This document shows, piece after piece, positions 51,513 through 61,980 of a DNA stretch of 64,000 nucleotides. Under the pieces are notes generated by a model. It searched no databases. It saw nothing but the letters and a program-made list of their open reading frames with translations, and was not told the origin of the DNA. The stretch's first letter is position 1, and the number at the start of each line of letters is the position of its first letter. Location of the stretch: NCBI RefSeq assembly GCF_008087345.1, contig NZ_VHIB01000001.1, positions 1,054,001 through 1,118,000 on the forward strand, written 5' to 3'. The position numbers were made by a program, and so were the translations under genes. Source of the stretch: Nocardioides caldifontis. Lineage in GTDB: Bacteria > Actinomycetota > Actinomycetes > Propionibacteriales > Nocardioidaceae.

Positions 51513-53459
51513 ATGGCAGCTGACACCGATGTGGCCGCGGACGTCCGGGTCGACGTCGCCGCGCTGACCTCGCTCCTCGACGGCCGCTACCGGGGCGTCC
51601 GGGAGTCCGTCCGCAAGAACCTCGCCGAGCGCAGCCACGTGCTCCGGCTCGCCGAGACGCTGAGCACCGAGGAGTACCGCGAGCTGGTCAAGGACCAGGT
51701 GGTCGAGCTCGCCGCGACCGGCCAGACCGGCTACGGCTTCCCGAAGGAGTACGGCGGCGGTGGCGATATCGGCGCCTCCGTGGCGGCGTTCGAGACCTCG
51801 GCCTTCGGGGACCTGTCGGTCGTCGTGAAGCTCGGGGTCCAGTTCGGGCTGTTCGGCGGCGCGATCCTCCAGCTCGGCACCAAGCGGCACCACGACGAGC
51901 TGCTCGAGCGCACCATCACCGGTGAGGTCATGGGCTGCTTCGCCATGACCGAGACCGGCCACGGCTCCAACGTCCAGGCGATCGGGACGACCGCGACCTA
52001 CGACCCTGCCACGCAGGAGTTCGTGATCCACACACCCGACGATTCTTGTCGCAAGGACTACATCGGCAACGCAGGCATGCACGCGCACTACGCGGCTGTC
52101 TTCGCCCAGCTCGTGGTGGGCGGCGAGCGGCGCGGCGTGCACGCGCTCGTCGTCCGGCTGCGGGACGACGACGGCACCGTCCGGCCGGGGATCCGTATCG
52201 AGGACTGCGGCCGCAAGATCGGGCTCAACGGCGTCGACAACGGCCGGATCTGGTTCGACCAGGTCCGGGTGCCGCGCGAGGCGCTGCTGGACAACTACGC
52301 CACGGTCTCCGAGGACGGCGTCTACTTCTCCGAGATCGAGAACCCAGACCGGCGGTTCTTCACGATGCTCGGCACGCTGGTGCAGGGGCGGGTCTGCGTC
52401 GGCGGCGCCGCCGTCAACGCCGCGAAGGTCGCGCAGGTCATCGCCGTGCACCACGCCGTCCGGCGCCGTCAGTTCGGCTCGCCGGGGACGGACCAGGAGG
52501 AGCTCCTCCTCGACTACGGCCAGCACCAGCGGAGGCTCCTGCCCGCGCTGGCCCGCACGTACGCCCTGCACTTCGCGCAAGAGCGCGTCGCCGCCGACCT
52601 GCACCGCGTCTTCTCCGACCCGGAGAACTCCTCCGAGCGGCGCCGGAGGGCGCTCGAGTCGCGCGCCGCGGCCACCAAGGCGCTCGCGACCTGGCACGCC
52701 AGCCGGACCATCCAGGAGTGCCGCGAGGCCTGCGGTGGCGCCGGTTACCTGTCGATCAACCGGTTCGACGCGCTGCGCGCCGACACCGACGTCTTCACGA
52801 CCTTCGAGGGCGACAACACGATCCTGCTCCAGCTCGTCGCGAAGGGGCGGCTCACCGACCTCCGCGACGACTTCGGGGCGCTCGACCAGCTCGGCACCGC
52901 GCGCTACGTGGCCGGGATCGCCCTGGAGACCGTCGTCGAGCGCACCGCGATGCGCCAGCTGCTCGAGCGGCTGCGGGACGCCGTCCCCAACCGTGCCGAG
53001 GGCGACCCGGACGCCGGGCTGCTCGACCCGGCGTGGCAGCTGTCGATGTTCCGGTGGCGCGAGGACCACATGACCCAGTCGGTCGCGCGCCGGATCCAGA
53101 ACGGCGTCACCCGCGGCGGCGACGCCGTCGAGGTCTTCAGCCGCGCGCAGGACCACGTGATCGCGTCGGCGTGGGCGCACGCCGAGCGGCTGGTGCTCGA
53201 GGCGTTCCTGACCAAGCTCGACAACATGCCGGACGGCACGAACCGCCAGGTGCTCAACATGGTCTGCGACCTGTTCGCCCTGTCCGCGATCGAGCAGGAC
53301 CGGGCCTGGTTCCTCGAGCACGGCCGGCTCTCGACCCAGCGGTCGAAGGCGATCACCTCGATGGTCAACGAGCTGTGCCGCAAGCTCCGGCCGCACGCGG
53401 TCGACCTGGTCGACGCGTTCGGGGTGCCGCGCGAGATGCTCCGCACGGACCTGTTCTGA
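51513..53459 (+). CDS. Acyl-CoA oxidase/dehydrogenase-family protein
   Basis: 648 residues, the length of acyl-CoA oxidases rather than of the ~380-residue dehydrogenases. FAD-binding signatures are visible: MGCFAMTETGHGSNVQAI, KIGLNGVDNGRIWFDQVRVPREALLDN and ECREACGGAGYLSINRFDALRADTDVFTTFEGDN, in which Glu of TFEGDN is the likely base. An extra ~200-residue C-terminal helical domain (HVIASAWAHAERLVLEAFLTKL, LSAIEQDRAWFLEHGRL) follows. It would start beta-oxidation of a fatty acyl-CoA with oxygen as acceptor, or act as a dehydrogenase. ATG at 51513. It is convergent with the pyrophosphatase gene. Confidence 0.9.
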   Translation: MAADTDVAADVRVDVAALTSLLDGRYRGVRESVRKNLAERSHVLRLAETLSTEEYRELVKDQVVELAATGQTGYGFPKEYGGGGDIGASVAAFETSAFGDLSVVVKLGVQFGLFGGAILQLGTKRHHDELLERTITGEVMGCFAMTETGHGSNVQAIGTTATYDPATQEFVIHTPDDSCRKDYIGNAGMHAHYAAVFAQLVVGGERRGVHALVVRLRDDDGTVRPGIRIEDCGRKIGLNGVDNGRIWFDQVRVPREALLDNYATVSEDGVYFSEIENPDRRFFTMLGTLVQGRVCVGGAAVNAAKVAQVIAVHHAVRRRQFGSPGTDQEELLLDYGQHQRRLLPALARTYALHFAQERVAADLHRVFSDPENSSERRRRALESRAAATKALATWHASRTIQECREACGGAGYLSINRFDALRADTDVFTTFEGDNTILLQLVAKGRLTDLRDDFGALDQLGTARYVAGIALETVVERTAMRQLLERLRDAVPNRAEGDPDAGLLDPAWQLSMFRWREDHMTQSVARRIQNGVTRGGDAVEVFSRAQDHVIASAWAHAERLVLEAFLTKLDNMPDGTNRQVLNMVCDLFALSAIEQDRAWFLEHGRLSTQRSKAITSMVNELCRKLRPHAVDLVDAFGVPREMLRTDLF

Positions 53460-53524
53460 CCGCATCGGCGCGCCACGAGGGGCGGCTCAACACTCCCTGA
53501 CGCGCGCGATAGGAGGGACGGGGG

Positions 53525-54046
53525 TCAGTGGGCGTGGCCCGACTGACCCTTGTTCGCCTCCTCCTCCTTGAACCGCTCGAAGGAGGCGCGGACCTCGGCC
53601 TCGGCCTCGGTGCGGCCGACCCACTCCGCGCCCTCGACCGACTTGCCGGGCTCGAGGTCCTTGTAGACCTCGAAGAAGTGCTGGATCTCGAGCCGGTCGA
53701 ACTTCGACACGTGGTCGATGTCGCGGAGGTGCTCCAGCCGCGGGTCGGTGGCCGGCACGCACAGCACCTTGTCGTCGCCGCCGGCCTCGTCGGTCATCCG
53801 GAACATGCCGATCGCGCGGCACTTGATGAGGCAGCCGGGGAAGGTCGGCTCCTGGAGGATCACCATCGCGTCGAGAGGGTCGCTGTCGAGACCGAGGGTG
53901 TTCTCGATGTAGCCGTAGTCGGCGGGGTACTGCGTCGAGGTGAACAGCGTCCGGTCGAGGCGGATGCGCCCGGTCTCGTGGTCGACCTCGTACTTGTTGC
54001 GCTGCCCCTTCGGGATCTCCACCAGGACGTCGAACTCCACAGTCAT
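53525..54046 (-). CDS. ppa: Inorganic pyrophosphatase
   Basis: 173 residues, hexameric-type length. The signature DSDPLDAMV and the substrate residues [17 protein letters not shown] and [12 protein letters not shown] are intact. It hydrolyses pyrophosphate to phosphate in the cytoplasm and pulls biosynthetic reactions forward. The start is the ATG at 54046 ([17 protein letters not shown]); a GGAGG is very close before it. It is divergent from dacB, the usual arrangement at the head of this actinobacterial block. The His/Glu-rich tail ([17 protein letters not shown]) is an ordinary variable end. Confidence 0.96.
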   Translation of the reverse strand: MTVEFDVLVEIPKGQRNKYEVDHETGRIRLDRTLFTSTQYPADYGYIENTLGLDSDPLDAMVILQEPTFPGCLIKCRAIGMFRMTDEAGGDDKVLCVPATDPRLEHLRDIDHVSKFDRLEIQHFFEVYKDLEPGKSVEGAEWVGRTEAEAEVRASFERFKEEEANKGQSGHAH

Positions 54047-54181
54047 CCTCCAGCAGGTCGGGGTCGGCCGTTCTCGGCGCAGGTCGTGTCGCAGGCGCCG
54101 TACGCACGCAAGGGTGCCCCCGGCCGCGTCGGCTAGTCTCCCGCAGAATCCGCGCACCTCCTAACCGGAAGGGGACCGGGC

Positions 54182-55639
54182 ATGCCCGAAGGTGACCGAC
54201 CCCACTCCCGGAAGGGGTGGCGCCGGGTCCTCCGCCCGAACCTCCGGGTCGCCGGCACGGTGCTCGTGGTCCTGGTCCTGGTGGCCGCCGGAGCGGCGTA
54301 CTGGCTCGACCTCGGCGCCCGCTGGGGGATCAGCCCCGACCCGGTGGGCGACCCGGCCGCGGTGCCGCCGCCCCCGGGGCTGGAGCTGCCGGAGCCCGAG
54401 CCGGCCGCGCCGGTCGCCCAGCAGCTGCCGAGCTCGGCGGTCGACGCCCGCGCGGTCCGCGACGCCCTCGGCCGGCTGCCGAAGGACCGCCGCATGGGGC
54501 GGCGCTTCGCCGTCGTGGTCGCGGACGGGACCGGCCGCCCCGTCGTCGACCTCGGGCCCGACGTGGTCATCCCCGCCTCGACGCTGAAGATCCTCACCTC
54601 CGTCGCCGCCGTCGAGGTGCTCGGGCCGGAGCACCGGTTCACCACGTCGACCACGCTCTCCGGCGACCGGCTCACGCTCGTCGGCGGCGGAGACCCGCTG
54701 CTGGCGCGCCGGGCCGACCCGGACGAGTACCCCGCCGAGGCCGACCTCGCCACGCTCGCCCGTCGGACCGCGGCGGCGCTGCGCGCCGAGGGGCGCTCGC
54801 GGGTGCGGCTCAGCTACGACACCTCGCTGTTCAGCGGGCCGTCGGTGAACCCGCGCTGGGAGCCGGGCTACGTGCCGAGCGAGGTCAGCCCGGTCGTCGC
54901 GCTCTGGGCCGACGAGGGCGAGCCGGCGCCGGGCGAGGACCGGGCCGGCGACCCGGCGGTGGACGCCGCGCGCGCCTTCGTCGCCGAGCTCCGCGCCCAG
55001 GGGATCACGGTCCGCGGGCGGCCGCGGCCGGGCGCCGCGCCGGCCGGCGGCGAGCAGCTCGCGACGGTGGAGAGTGCCGAGCTCGTCGAGGTCGTCCAGC
55101 ACCTGCTGGAGACCAGCGACAACAACGTGACCGAGGTGCTCGCCCGCCACGTCGCGATCGGGCGGGGCAGCCCGGGCAGCTTCGTCGACGGCGCGCGCGA
55201 GGTCACCGCGGTCCTCGACGAGCTGGGGATCGACACCCGCGGCATGCGGATCCACGACGGCAGCGGCCTGTCGCGGCACAACCGGGTGCCGGTGCAGACC
55301 CTCGTCGAGGCCCTCGCCACCGCCGCCGACCGCGAGCACCCCCTCCTCGGCGGGGTCGTCGAAGGGTTCCCCGTCGCGGGCTTCACCGGCTCGCTGTCCT
55401 ACCGCTTCTCCACCCTCGACGGACGGGCGGAGCCCGGCCTGGGCCGCGCCCGCCTCAAGACCGGCACGCTGACCGGCGTCCACGGGTACGCCGGCGTGGT
55501 GGTCGGCCGGGACGGGTCGGTGATGTTGCTGGTGGCCGTCGCGGACCGCGTCCGCCCGCCGCAGACGCTCTTCGCCCGCGACCAGCTCGACCGGGTGGCC
55601 GCGGCCCTCGCGGGCTGCGCCTGCCACGCCGCCGGCTGA
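54182..55639 (+). CDS. dacB: D-alanyl-D-alanine carboxypeptidase/endopeptidase (PBP4, DacB)
   Basis: 485 residues with an N-terminal membrane anchor (residues 23-42) in place of a cleaved signal. Penicillin-binding motifs are SxxK at Ser133-Lys136 (PASTLK), SDN at 312-314 (TSDNNV) and KTG at 426-428 (LKTGTL). It trims or cuts peptidoglycan stem peptides outside the membrane. In actinobacteria it lies beside ppa and before the DUF2342 metalloprotease and tilS, as here. Confidence 0.95.
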   Translation: MPEGDRPHSRKGWRRVLRPNLRVAGTVLVVLVLVAAGAAYWLDLGARWGISPDPVGDPAAVPPPPGLELPEPEPAAPVAQQLPSSAVDARAVRDALGRLPKDRRMGRRFAVVVADGTGRPVVDLGPDVVIPASTLKILTSVAAVEVLGPEHRFTTSTTLSGDRLTLVGGGDPLLARRADPDEYPAEADLATLARRTAAALRAEGRSRVRLSYDTSLFSGPSVNPRWEPGYVPSEVSPVVALWADEGEPAPGEDRAGDPAVDAARAFVAELRAQGITVRGRPRPGAAPAGGEQLATVESAELVEVVQHLLETSDNNVTEVLARHVAIGRGSPGSFVDGAREVTAVLDELGIDTRGMRIHDGSGLSRHNRVPVQTLVEALATAADREHPLLGGVVEGFPVAGFTGSLSYRFSTLDGRAEPGLGRARLKTGTLTGVHGYAGVVVGRDGSVMLLVAVADRVRPPQTLFARDQLDRVAAALAGCACHAAG

Positions 55640-55663
55640 CGGGGTCGTGCGTACGCTCGCCCC

Positions 55664-56734
55664 ATGAGCAGCAGCGGGCAGATGGTCGACTGGAACCTGG
55701 CCGTGGCCACCGCCACCCGGATGGCCGGCCAGGGGCCGGACGTCTCGCGCGCCGAGGCCGACGAGGTGGTCGCCGAGCTGCGTGAGGGCGCGGCCCGCTC
55801 GACCCCGCTGGTGCGGGAGTACACCGGCCTCACCGCCGAGGCGGGCACCGCGCCCGTGCTGGTGGTCGACCGTGGCGGGTGGATCCAGGCGAACGCCGAC
55901 GCGTTCTCGCAGGTCATGGGGCCGGTCGTCGAGAAGCTCCAGCAGCGCAAGGGCGCCCCGAGCGGGCTCACCGAGCTGGTCGGCTCACGCGTGACCGGGC
56001 TCGAGGCCGGGGCGCTCCTCGGGTTCCTGGCCGGCAAGGTGCTCGGCCAGTTCGACCCCTTCCACACTCCCGGCGACGGCTCCTCCGACATCGGCAGGCT
56101 GCTGCTGGTCGCCCCCAACATCGTCCAGGCCGAGCGCGAGATCGGCGCCGACCCCACCGACTTCCGGCTCTGGGTCTGCCTCCACGAGGAGACCCACCGG
56201 GTCCAGTTCACCGCCGTGCCGTGGATGCGCGACCACCTCCAGTCCCAGATCGACCTGCTCGTCGACGGCGTCGAGGTCGACCCCGGGAAGCTGGCCGCGA
56301 TGCTCGGCGACGCGGTGAAGCGCGCCGGTGACCTGGTGACGGGGCGCGGCGAGGCCAGCCTGATCGACCTGTTCGCGACCCCCGCGCAGCGCGAGGTCAT
56401 CGACCGGGTCACCGGCGTGATGTCGCTGCTCGAGGGCCACGCCGACGTCGTGATGGACGGCGTGGGCCCGACCGTCATCCCGTCGGTCAAGGAGATCCGG
56501 GCCAAGTTCAACCGCAGGCGCAAGGGCGCCGGCTCCCTCGACCGGCTGCTGCGGCGGCTGCTCGGGCTGGACGCCAAGATGGCGCAGTACCGCGACGGCG
56601 CGCACTTCGTCCGCACCGTCGTCCGCGACGTCGGCATGGACGGGTTCAACAAGGTGTGGGTCGAGCCGGACCACCTCCCCAGCAAGGAGGAGATCGCCGA
56701 GCCGCTCGCCTGGGTCCGACGGGTCCACGGCTGA
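55664..56734 (+). CDS. Zinc-dependent metalloprotease of the DUF2342 (F420-biosynthesis-associated) family
   Basis: 356 residues. The metalloprotease motif HEETH sits at His174-Glu175-His178 (CLHEETHRVQF), and a further Glu-His pair in LLEGHADVVMDG (near residue 265) could complete the metal site. The N-terminal WNLAVATATRMAGQGPDVSRAEADEVV is typical of the family. It is cytoplasmic or peripheral with no signal peptide. The family is nearly always between dacB and tilS in actinobacteria, as here, but its substrate is unknown. The link to coenzyme F420 is only from genome association in some taxa. Confidence 0.9.
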   Translation: MSSSGQMVDWNLAVATATRMAGQGPDVSRAEADEVVAELREGAARSTPLVREYTGLTAEAGTAPVLVVDRGGWIQANADAFSQVMGPVVEKLQQRKGAPSGLTELVGSRVTGLEAGALLGFLAGKVLGQFDPFHTPGDGSSDIGRLLLVAPNIVQAEREIGADPTDFRLWVCLHEETHRVQFTAVPWMRDHLQSQIDLLVDGVEVDPGKLAAMLGDAVKRAGDLVTGRGEASLIDLFATPAQREVIDRVTGVMSLLEGHADVVMDGVGPTVIPSVKEIRAKFNRRRKGAGSLDRLLRRLLGLDAKMAQYRDGAHFVRTVVRDVGMDGFNKVWVEPDHLPSKEEIAEPLAWVRRVHG

Positions 56735-56738
56735 CGGC

Positions 56739-57749
56739 GTGGGACCGGATCCTGCGGTCGCCGCGGTCCGCCTCGCCGTACGCCGGGAGCTGGAGGGGCA
56801 CGAGGGCGACGTTCTGGTGGCGTGCTCGGGCGGCGCGGACTCCCTCGCTCTGCTCGCCGCCACGGTCTTCGAGACCCGTCGCACCGGCCGCCGTGTCGTC
56901 GGGGTGACCGTCGACCACGGGCTGCAGGAGGGCTCGGCCGAGCATGCGACCGCGGTCGCCGGCCTGATGGCGCGGCTCGGCGTCGACGAGACGATGACGG
57001 CCCGGGTGCGCGTGGACGCCCCGGGCATCGGCCCCGAGGCCGCCGCGCGCCAGGCGAGGTACGCCGCGCTCGGGCAGGCCGCCGCACACCTCGGGGCGCC
57101 GCTGGTGCTGCTCGGCCACACCGCCGACGACCAGGCCGAGACGGTGCTGCTCGGGCTGACCCGCGGCTCCGGGGGCCGGTCGATCGCCGGGATGCGCCGC
57201 CGGTACGTCGAGGGTGGCGTGGCGTTCGTCCGCCCGCTGCTCGACGTCACCCGCGCGCAGACCGAGCAGGCGTGCCGGGCCGAGGGGATCGAGCCCTGGC
57301 AGGACCCGCACAACCACGACCCGCGGTTCACCCGCTCCCGGCTGCGCCACCGCGTGCTGCCGGTGCTCGAGGAGGAGCTCGGCCCCGGTGTCTCCGCCGC
57401 GCTGGCCAGGACCGCGGACCTGCTGCAGCAGGACGTCGCCGCCCTCGACGAGCTCGCCGACGAGCTCCACCGCGCGGCCCGGACGGCCGACGGCGGCCTC
57501 GACGTGGCCTCCCTCGCCGCCGCGCCCGTCGCGCTGCGCACCCGGGTGCTCCGCGCCGCCGCGGTCGGGGCCGGCTGCCCGTCGTCCGAGCTGTTCCGGG
57601 TGCACGTCGAGGCGCTCGCCTCCCTGGTGCCCCGGGGGAGGGGCCGCGAGGTGCAGCTCCCCGGCCACGTGTCGGCCGCCGTCGACGGCGACGGCACCCT
57701 CCGGTTCCGGAGCACCCGTCCGGGCGCCGGGGACGGTGTGGCAGGCTGA
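56739..57749 (+). CDS. tilS: tRNA(Ile)-lysidine synthetase
   Basis: 336 residues. The ATP-PP motif SGGADS is at residues 30-35, and the tRNA-binding signature [21 protein letters not shown] lies at ~125-145. It attaches lysine to C34 of the CAU tRNA so that it reads AUA as Ile. Essential in almost all bacteria. It has the shorter actinobacterial C-terminal region. It begins 4 bp after the metalloprotease stop and ends 5 bp before hpt, so it is part of the operon. Confidence 0.95.
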   Translation: MGPDPAVAAVRLAVRRELEGHEGDVLVACSGGADSLALLAATVFETRRTGRRVVGVTVDHGLQEGSAEHATAVAGLMARLGVDETMTARVRVDAPGIGPEAAARQARYAALGQAAAHLGAPLVLLGHTADDQAETVLLGLTRGSGGRSIAGMRRRYVEGGVAFVRPLLDVTRAQTEQACRAEGIEPWQDPHNHDPRFTRSRLRHRVLPVLEEELGPGVSAALARTADLLQQDVAALDELADELHRAARTADGGLDVASLAAAPVALRTRVLRAAAVGAGCPSSELFRVHVEALASLVPRGRGREVQLPGHVSAAVDGDGTLRFRSTRPGAGDGVAG

Positions 57750-57754
57750 CCGCC

Positions 57755-58306
57755 GTGGACGCTGAGCACGTGCCGGGCGAGCTGGTCGACATCCTCTACA
57801 CCGAGGAGGACATCCAGCGACGGCTGGCGGAACTGGCCGCCGAGATCGAGCGTGACTACGCCGGCCAGGACGTCCTCCTGGTGGGGGTCCTCAAGGGCGC
57901 GGTGATGGTGATGGCCGACCTCGCCCGGGCGCTCGGACGCCACGTCGAGATGGACTGGATGGCGGTCTCGTCGTACGGCTCGGGGACGAAGTCCTCCGGC
58001 GTCGTGCGGATCCTCAAGGACCTCGACACCGACATCAACGGCCGCCACGTGCTGATCGTCGAGGACATCATCGACACCGGGCTGACGCTGTCGTGGCTGG
58101 TCTCGAACCTCCGCTCGCGCGGCCCCGCGTCGGTCGAGATCTGCACCCTGCTGCGCAAGCCTGACGCGCTCCAGATGACGGTCGACGTGAAGTACGTCGG
58201 CTACGACATCCCCAACGCCTTCGTCGTGGGCTACGGCCTCGACTACGCCGAGAACTACCGCAACCTCCGTTCGATCGGCACCCTGGCCCCCTCGGTCTAC
58301 TCCTGA
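57755..58306 (+). CDS. hpt: Hypoxanthine phosphoribosyltransferase
   Basis: 183 residues from a GTG at 57755. The PRPP-binding motif [14 protein letters not shown] and the flexible loop [11 protein letters not shown] are intact, along with [15 protein letters not shown]. It converts hypoxanthine or guanine plus PRPP to IMP or GMP (purine salvage). It lies directly between tilS and ftsH, the classical order. Confidence 0.95.
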   Translation: MDAEHVPGELVDILYTEEDIQRRLAELAAEIERDYAGQDVLLVGVLKGAVMVMADLARALGRHVEMDWMAVSSYGSGTKSSGVVRILKDLDTDINGRHVLIVEDIIDTGLTLSWLVSNLRSRGPASVEICTLLRKPDALQMTVDVKYVGYDIPNAFVVGYGLDYAENYRNLRSIGTLAPSVYS

Positions 58307-58370
58307 CAACGGCCGCGGTCAGGTGCGCGCGAAGCGGCGGGATCCGCTGCGTGTCCGTTGCCGCTCCCGT

Positions 58371-58383
58371 GTAACGTCGTTAC
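58371..58383. promoter_or_regulatory. Palindrome in the hpt-ftsH gap
   Basis: GTAAC-GTC-GTTAC is a perfect 5-3-5 inverted repeat 46 bp before the ftsH ATG, in the 123-bp gap that should contain the ftsH promoter. It may be an operator. Confidence 0.35.
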
Positions 58384-58429
58384 CCATCGAGGTTCATCTG
58401 GCAGGAGGGCGGGGCACGGGCCCCGGTAC

Positions 58430-60448
58430 ATGGACGTGAAGCGCATCATCCGCGGTCCCTGGTTCTGGATCGTCGTCGCGGTGGTCGGCGTGCTGGTGGC
58501 GCTGCAATTCCTCGCCCCCAACGGTGGCTACGACGAGGTCGACACCGCCGAGATCACGAAGTTCATCAAGGACGGCGACGTCAAGGAGATCACCTTCGTC
58601 GACGGTGACCAGGAGATCCGCGCGACGCTGAACGGCGACGACGAGCGCAAGGTCACCTCGCAGTGGGTCGCCGGCCAGCAGGAGCCGATCGTCGCCCTCG
58701 CCCAGGAGCAGTTCGAGGCCGGCAACATCGAGCACGTCGACTCCGAGAACCCGCAGCCGAGCCTGCTCGGCCAGCTGCTGGTGAGCATCATCCCCTTCGT
58801 CATCATCATCCTCCTGTTCCTCTTCCTGATGAACCAGGTGCAGGGCGGCGGTGGCCGGGTCATGCAGTTCGCCAAGTCGAAGGCGAAGCTGATCAGCAAG
58901 GACATGCCGAAGACGACGTTCGCCGACGTCGCCGGCGCCCAGGAGGCGATCGAGGAGCTCGGCGAGATCAAGGAGTTCCTCCAGGAGCCGGCCAAGTTCC
59001 AGGCCGTCGGCGCCAAGATCCCCAAGGGCGTGCTCCTCTACGGCCCGCCCGGCACGGGCAAGACGCTCCTCGCCCGCGCGGTCGCCGGTGAGGCCGGCGT
59101 GCCGTTCTACTCGATCTCCGGCTCGGACTTCGTCGAGATGTTCGTCGGTGTCGGCGCCTCGCGCGTCCGCGACCTCTTCGAGCAGGCGAAGGAGAACGCC
59201 CCCGCGATCGTCTTCATCGACGAGATCGACGCCGTCGGCCGTCACCGCGGCGCCGGCATGGGCGGCGGCCACGACGAGCGCGAGCAGACGCTGAACCAGC
59301 TGCTCGTCGAGATGGACGGCTTCGACGTCCGCGGCGGCGTCATCCTCATCGCGGCGACCAACCGCCCCGACATCCTCGACCCGGCGCTGCTCCGCCCGGG
59401 CCGCTTCGACCGGCAGATCCAGGTCGACGCCCCCGACCTCGAGGGGCGCCACAAGATCCTCCAGGTGCACGCCCGGGGCAAGCCGATGGAGCCCGGCATC
59501 GACCTGATGTCGGTGGCCCGCCGCACCCCCGGCTTCACCGGTGCCGACCTGGCGAACGTCCTCAACGAGGCCGCGCTGCTCACCGCCCGCGCCGGCCAGA
59601 AGATGATCGACGCGGCCGCGCTCGACGAGGCGATCGACCGCGTGATCGCCGGCCCGCAGCGGCGCACCCGGCTGATGAGCGAGAAGGAGAAGCTCATCAC
59701 CGCCTACCACGAGGGCGGCCACGCCCTCGTCGCCGCGGCGCTCCCCGGCACCGACCCGGTGCACAAGGTGACGATCCTGCCGCGCGGCCGGGCGTTGGGC
59801 TACACGATGGTGCTGCCCGACGAGGACAAGTACTCCCAGACCCGCTCGGAGATGCTCGACAAGCTCGCCTACATGCTCGGCGGGCGCGCTGCGGAGGAGA
59901 TGGTCTTCCACGACCCGACCACCGGCGCCGGCAACGACATCGAGAAGGCGACGTCGCTCGCCCGGGCGATGGTCACGCAGTACGGCATGACCGAGCGGCT
60001 CGGCGCGATCCGGCTCGGCGACTCCAACGGCGAGCCGTTCCTGGGTCGCGACCTCGGCCACACCCGCAACTACTCCGAGGACGTCGCCGCGATCGTCGAC
60101 GAGGAGACCAAGAAGCTCCTCGCCAACGCCCACCAGGAGGCCTTCGACATCCTCCAGGAGAACCGCGACGTGCTCGACGCGCTCGTGCTCGCGCTGCTGG
60201 AGAAGGAGACCCTCGACAAGGAGCAGGTGGCCGCGGTCTTCGCGCCGCTGCGCCGCCGTCCGGTGCGCCCGGCGTGGACCGGGTCGCCCACCCGTGAGCC
60301 GTCGCCGATCCCGCCGGTCGACGTGCCACCGCGGGCCGCCTCCAACGGCACCCGCGCCGAGGAGCCGACGGGGACCACGATCATCACCCCGCCGTCGTCC
60401 GGCGGGGACATCCACGGCACCCCGCCCCCGGCCGGCCCGGCCGCCTGA
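58430..60448 (+). CDS. ftsH: ATP-dependent zinc metalloprotease FtsH
   Basis: 672 residues, one N-terminal membrane helix (residues 9-27), a second helix at ~118-140, then the AAA+ domain with Walker A GPPGTGKT (205-212), Walker [12 protein letters not shown] and the SRH arginines (LRPGRFDRQ), followed by the protease domain with HEGGH (His427-Glu428-His431). It degrades misfolded and regulated membrane proteins in an ATP-driven hexamer. A Pro/Thr-rich tail ([18 protein letters not shown]) extends past the usual end. The ATG at 58430 follows a leader with a palindrome and is preceded by GCAGGAGGG. Followed by folE. Confidence 0.97.
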   Translation: MDVKRIIRGPWFWIVVAVVGVLVALQFLAPNGGYDEVDTAEITKFIKDGDVKEITFVDGDQEIRATLNGDDERKVTSQWVAGQQEPIVALAQEQFEAGNIEHVDSENPQPSLLGQLLVSIIPFVIIILLFLFLMNQVQGGGGRVMQFAKSKAKLISKDMPKTTFADVAGAQEAIEELGEIKEFLQEPAKFQAVGAKIPKGVLLYGPPGTGKTLLARAVAGEAGVPFYSISGSDFVEMFVGVGASRVRDLFEQAKENAPAIVFIDEIDAVGRHRGAGMGGGHDEREQTLNQLLVEMDGFDVRGGVILIAATNRPDILDPALLRPGRFDRQIQVDAPDLEGRHKILQVHARGKPMEPGIDLMSVARRTPGFTGADLANVLNEAALLTARAGQKMIDAAALDEAIDRVIAGPQRRTRLMSEKEKLITAYHEGGHALVAAALPGTDPVHKVTILPRGRALGYTMVLPDEDKYSQTRSEMLDKLAYMLGGRAAEEMVFHDPTTGAGNDIEKATSLARAMVTQYGMTERLGAIRLGDSNGEPFLGRDLGHTRNYSEDVAAIVDEETKKLLANAHQEAFDILQENRDVLDALVLALLEKETLDKEQVAAVFAPLRRRPVRPAWTGSPTREPSPIPPVDVPPRAASNGTRAEEPTGTTIITPPSSGGDIHGTPPPAGPAA

Positions 60449-60466
60449 GGGGCTGACGACGGCCTG

Positions 60467-61081
60467 ATGACGATCGACAAGGTGACGGTCCCGTCCTACG
60501 ACGACGTGCCGGAGTTCGACCACGCCCGTGCCCAGGCGGCCGTGCGCGAGCTGCTCATCGCGATGGGGGAGGACCCAGACCGCGACGGGCTGCTCGACAC
60601 CCCGGCCCGGGTCGCGCGCTCGTTCGAGGAGCTGGTCGCCGGGATCCGGCAGCGTCCCGAAGACGTGCTGGCCACCACCTTCGAGCTCGGCCACGACGAG
60701 ATGGTGCTGGTCCGCGACATCGAGCTGTGGTCGCTCTGCGAGCACCACCTGGTGCCGTTCACCGGGGTGGCGCACGTCGGCTACATCCCTGCCGAGAGCG
60801 GCCGGATCACCGGGCTCTCCAAGCTCGCCCGGCTCGTCGACGTCTACGCCCGGCGGCCGCAGGTGCAGGAGCGGCTGACCACCCAGATCGCCGACTCGCT
60901 GATGGAGATCCTCGACCCGCGCGGCTGCATCGTGGTGGTCGAGGCCGAGCACCTCTGCATGACGATGCGCGGCGTGCGGAAGATGGGCGCGAAGACGATC
61001 ACCTCCGCGATCCGCGGCATCATGCACAACGCGGCGACGCGCAGCGAGGCGATGAGCCTCATCATGCACGGCACCAGGTGA
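60467..61081 (+). CDS. folE: GTP cyclohydrolase I
   Basis: 204 residues. Zinc ligands Cys91, His94 (LCEHHLVPF) and Cys164 ([10 protein letters not shown]) are in place, with [20 protein letters not shown] between. It converts GTP to 7,8-dihydroneopterin triphosphate, the first folate step. It starts 18 bp after ftsH and leads the fol gene group. Confidence 0.96.
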   Translation: MTIDKVTVPSYDDVPEFDHARAQAAVRELLIAMGEDPDRDGLLDTPARVARSFEELVAGIRQRPEDVLATTFELGHDEMVLVRDIELWSLCEHHLVPFTGVAHVGYIPAESGRITGLSKLARLVDVYARRPQVQERLTTQIADSLMEILDPRGCIVVVEAEHLCMTMRGVRKMGAKTITSAIRGIMHNAATRSEAMSLIMHGTR

Positions 61082-61113
61082 GCCGCCACTCTCCGGACGA
61101 CTAGGGTCGCCCC

Positions 61114-61980
61114 GTGCACGGACAGCCGGAGCGGTACGTCGAGGGGCTGCCCCGTCCTGGCCGCTGCCTGGTCATGGGGGTCCTCAACGTCACCCCCGAC
61201 TCCTTCTCCGACGGCGGCGACTACCTCGACCGCGACGCCGCCGTCCACCACGGGCTGGCGCTGCGCGGCCACGGCGCCGACCTCGTCGACGTGGGCGGGG
61301 AGTCGACCCGCCCCGGCGCCGAGCGGCCGTCGGAGGTCGAAGAGCTCCGGCGGGTGCTCCCGGTCGTCGCCGCCCTCGTGGAGGAGGGGCTGGTCGTCTC
61401 CGTCGACACCATGCGCGCCTCGGTGGCCCGTGCGGCCGTCGAGGCAGGGGCCCGGATCGTCAACGACGTCTCCGGCGGGCTCGCCGACCCGGCGATGCTG
61501 GCGACCGTCGCCGAGCTCGACGTGGCCTACGTGCTGATGCACTGGCGGGCCCACTCGGTGACCATGCAGCAGCACACCGACTACGACGACGTCGTCGAGG
61601 ACGTCGCCGACGAGCTCTCCCGCCAGCTCGACGCCGCGGTCGCCGCCGGCGTCGCGTCAGAGCGGATCGCGATCGACCCTGGGATCGGCTTCTCGAAGAC
61701 CGCCGACCAGAACTGGGAGGTCCTCGCGCGGCTCGACCGGCTCCACGCCCTGGGGCGGCCGGTGCTGGTCGCGACGAGCCGCAAGCGGTTCCTCGGTCAC
61801 CTCCTCGCCGACGAGGACGGCACGTTGCGGGCGCCGAAGGAGCGCGACGCGGCGACGTCGGCGACCAGCGCGCTCGCGGCTGCCGCCGGGGCCTGGTGCG
61901 TCCGGGTGCACGACGTCCGCAGCTCCGCCGACGCCGTCCGGGTCGCCGCCCGGTGGCGCCCGGGGAACGCGGATGGCTGA
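61114..61980 (+). CDS. folP: Dihydropteroate synthase
   Basis: 288 residues from a GTG at 61114. Signatures: MGVLNVTPDSFSDGG (pterin and pyrophosphate loop), GGESTRPGA, VSVDTMRASVA, IVNDVSGG and IAIDPGIGFSK; SRKRFLG near the end. It joins the pterin to p-aminobenzoate and is the sulfonamide target. The stop overlaps the start of the NTF2-like gene by 8 bp. Confidence 0.96.
   Translation: MHGQPERYVEGLPRPGRCLVMGVLNVTPDSFSDGGDYLDRDAAVHHGLALRGHGADLVDVGGESTRPGAERPSEVEELRRVLPVVAALVEEGLVVSVDTMRASVARAAVEAGARIVNDVSGGLADPAMLATVAELDVAYVLMHWRAHSVTMQQHTDYDDVVEDVADELSRQLDAAVAAGVASERIAIDPGIGFSKTADQNWEVLARLDRLHALGRPVLVATSRKRFLGHLLADEDGTLRAPKERDAATSATSALAAAAGAWCVRVHDVRSSADAVRVAARWRPGNADG

Noticed and set aside
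58394-61069. An 891-codon minus-strand frame opposite ftsH and folE
   Set aside because: It is the mirror of the real genes, with low-complexity Leu/Val/Arg/Asp composition and no family motif.
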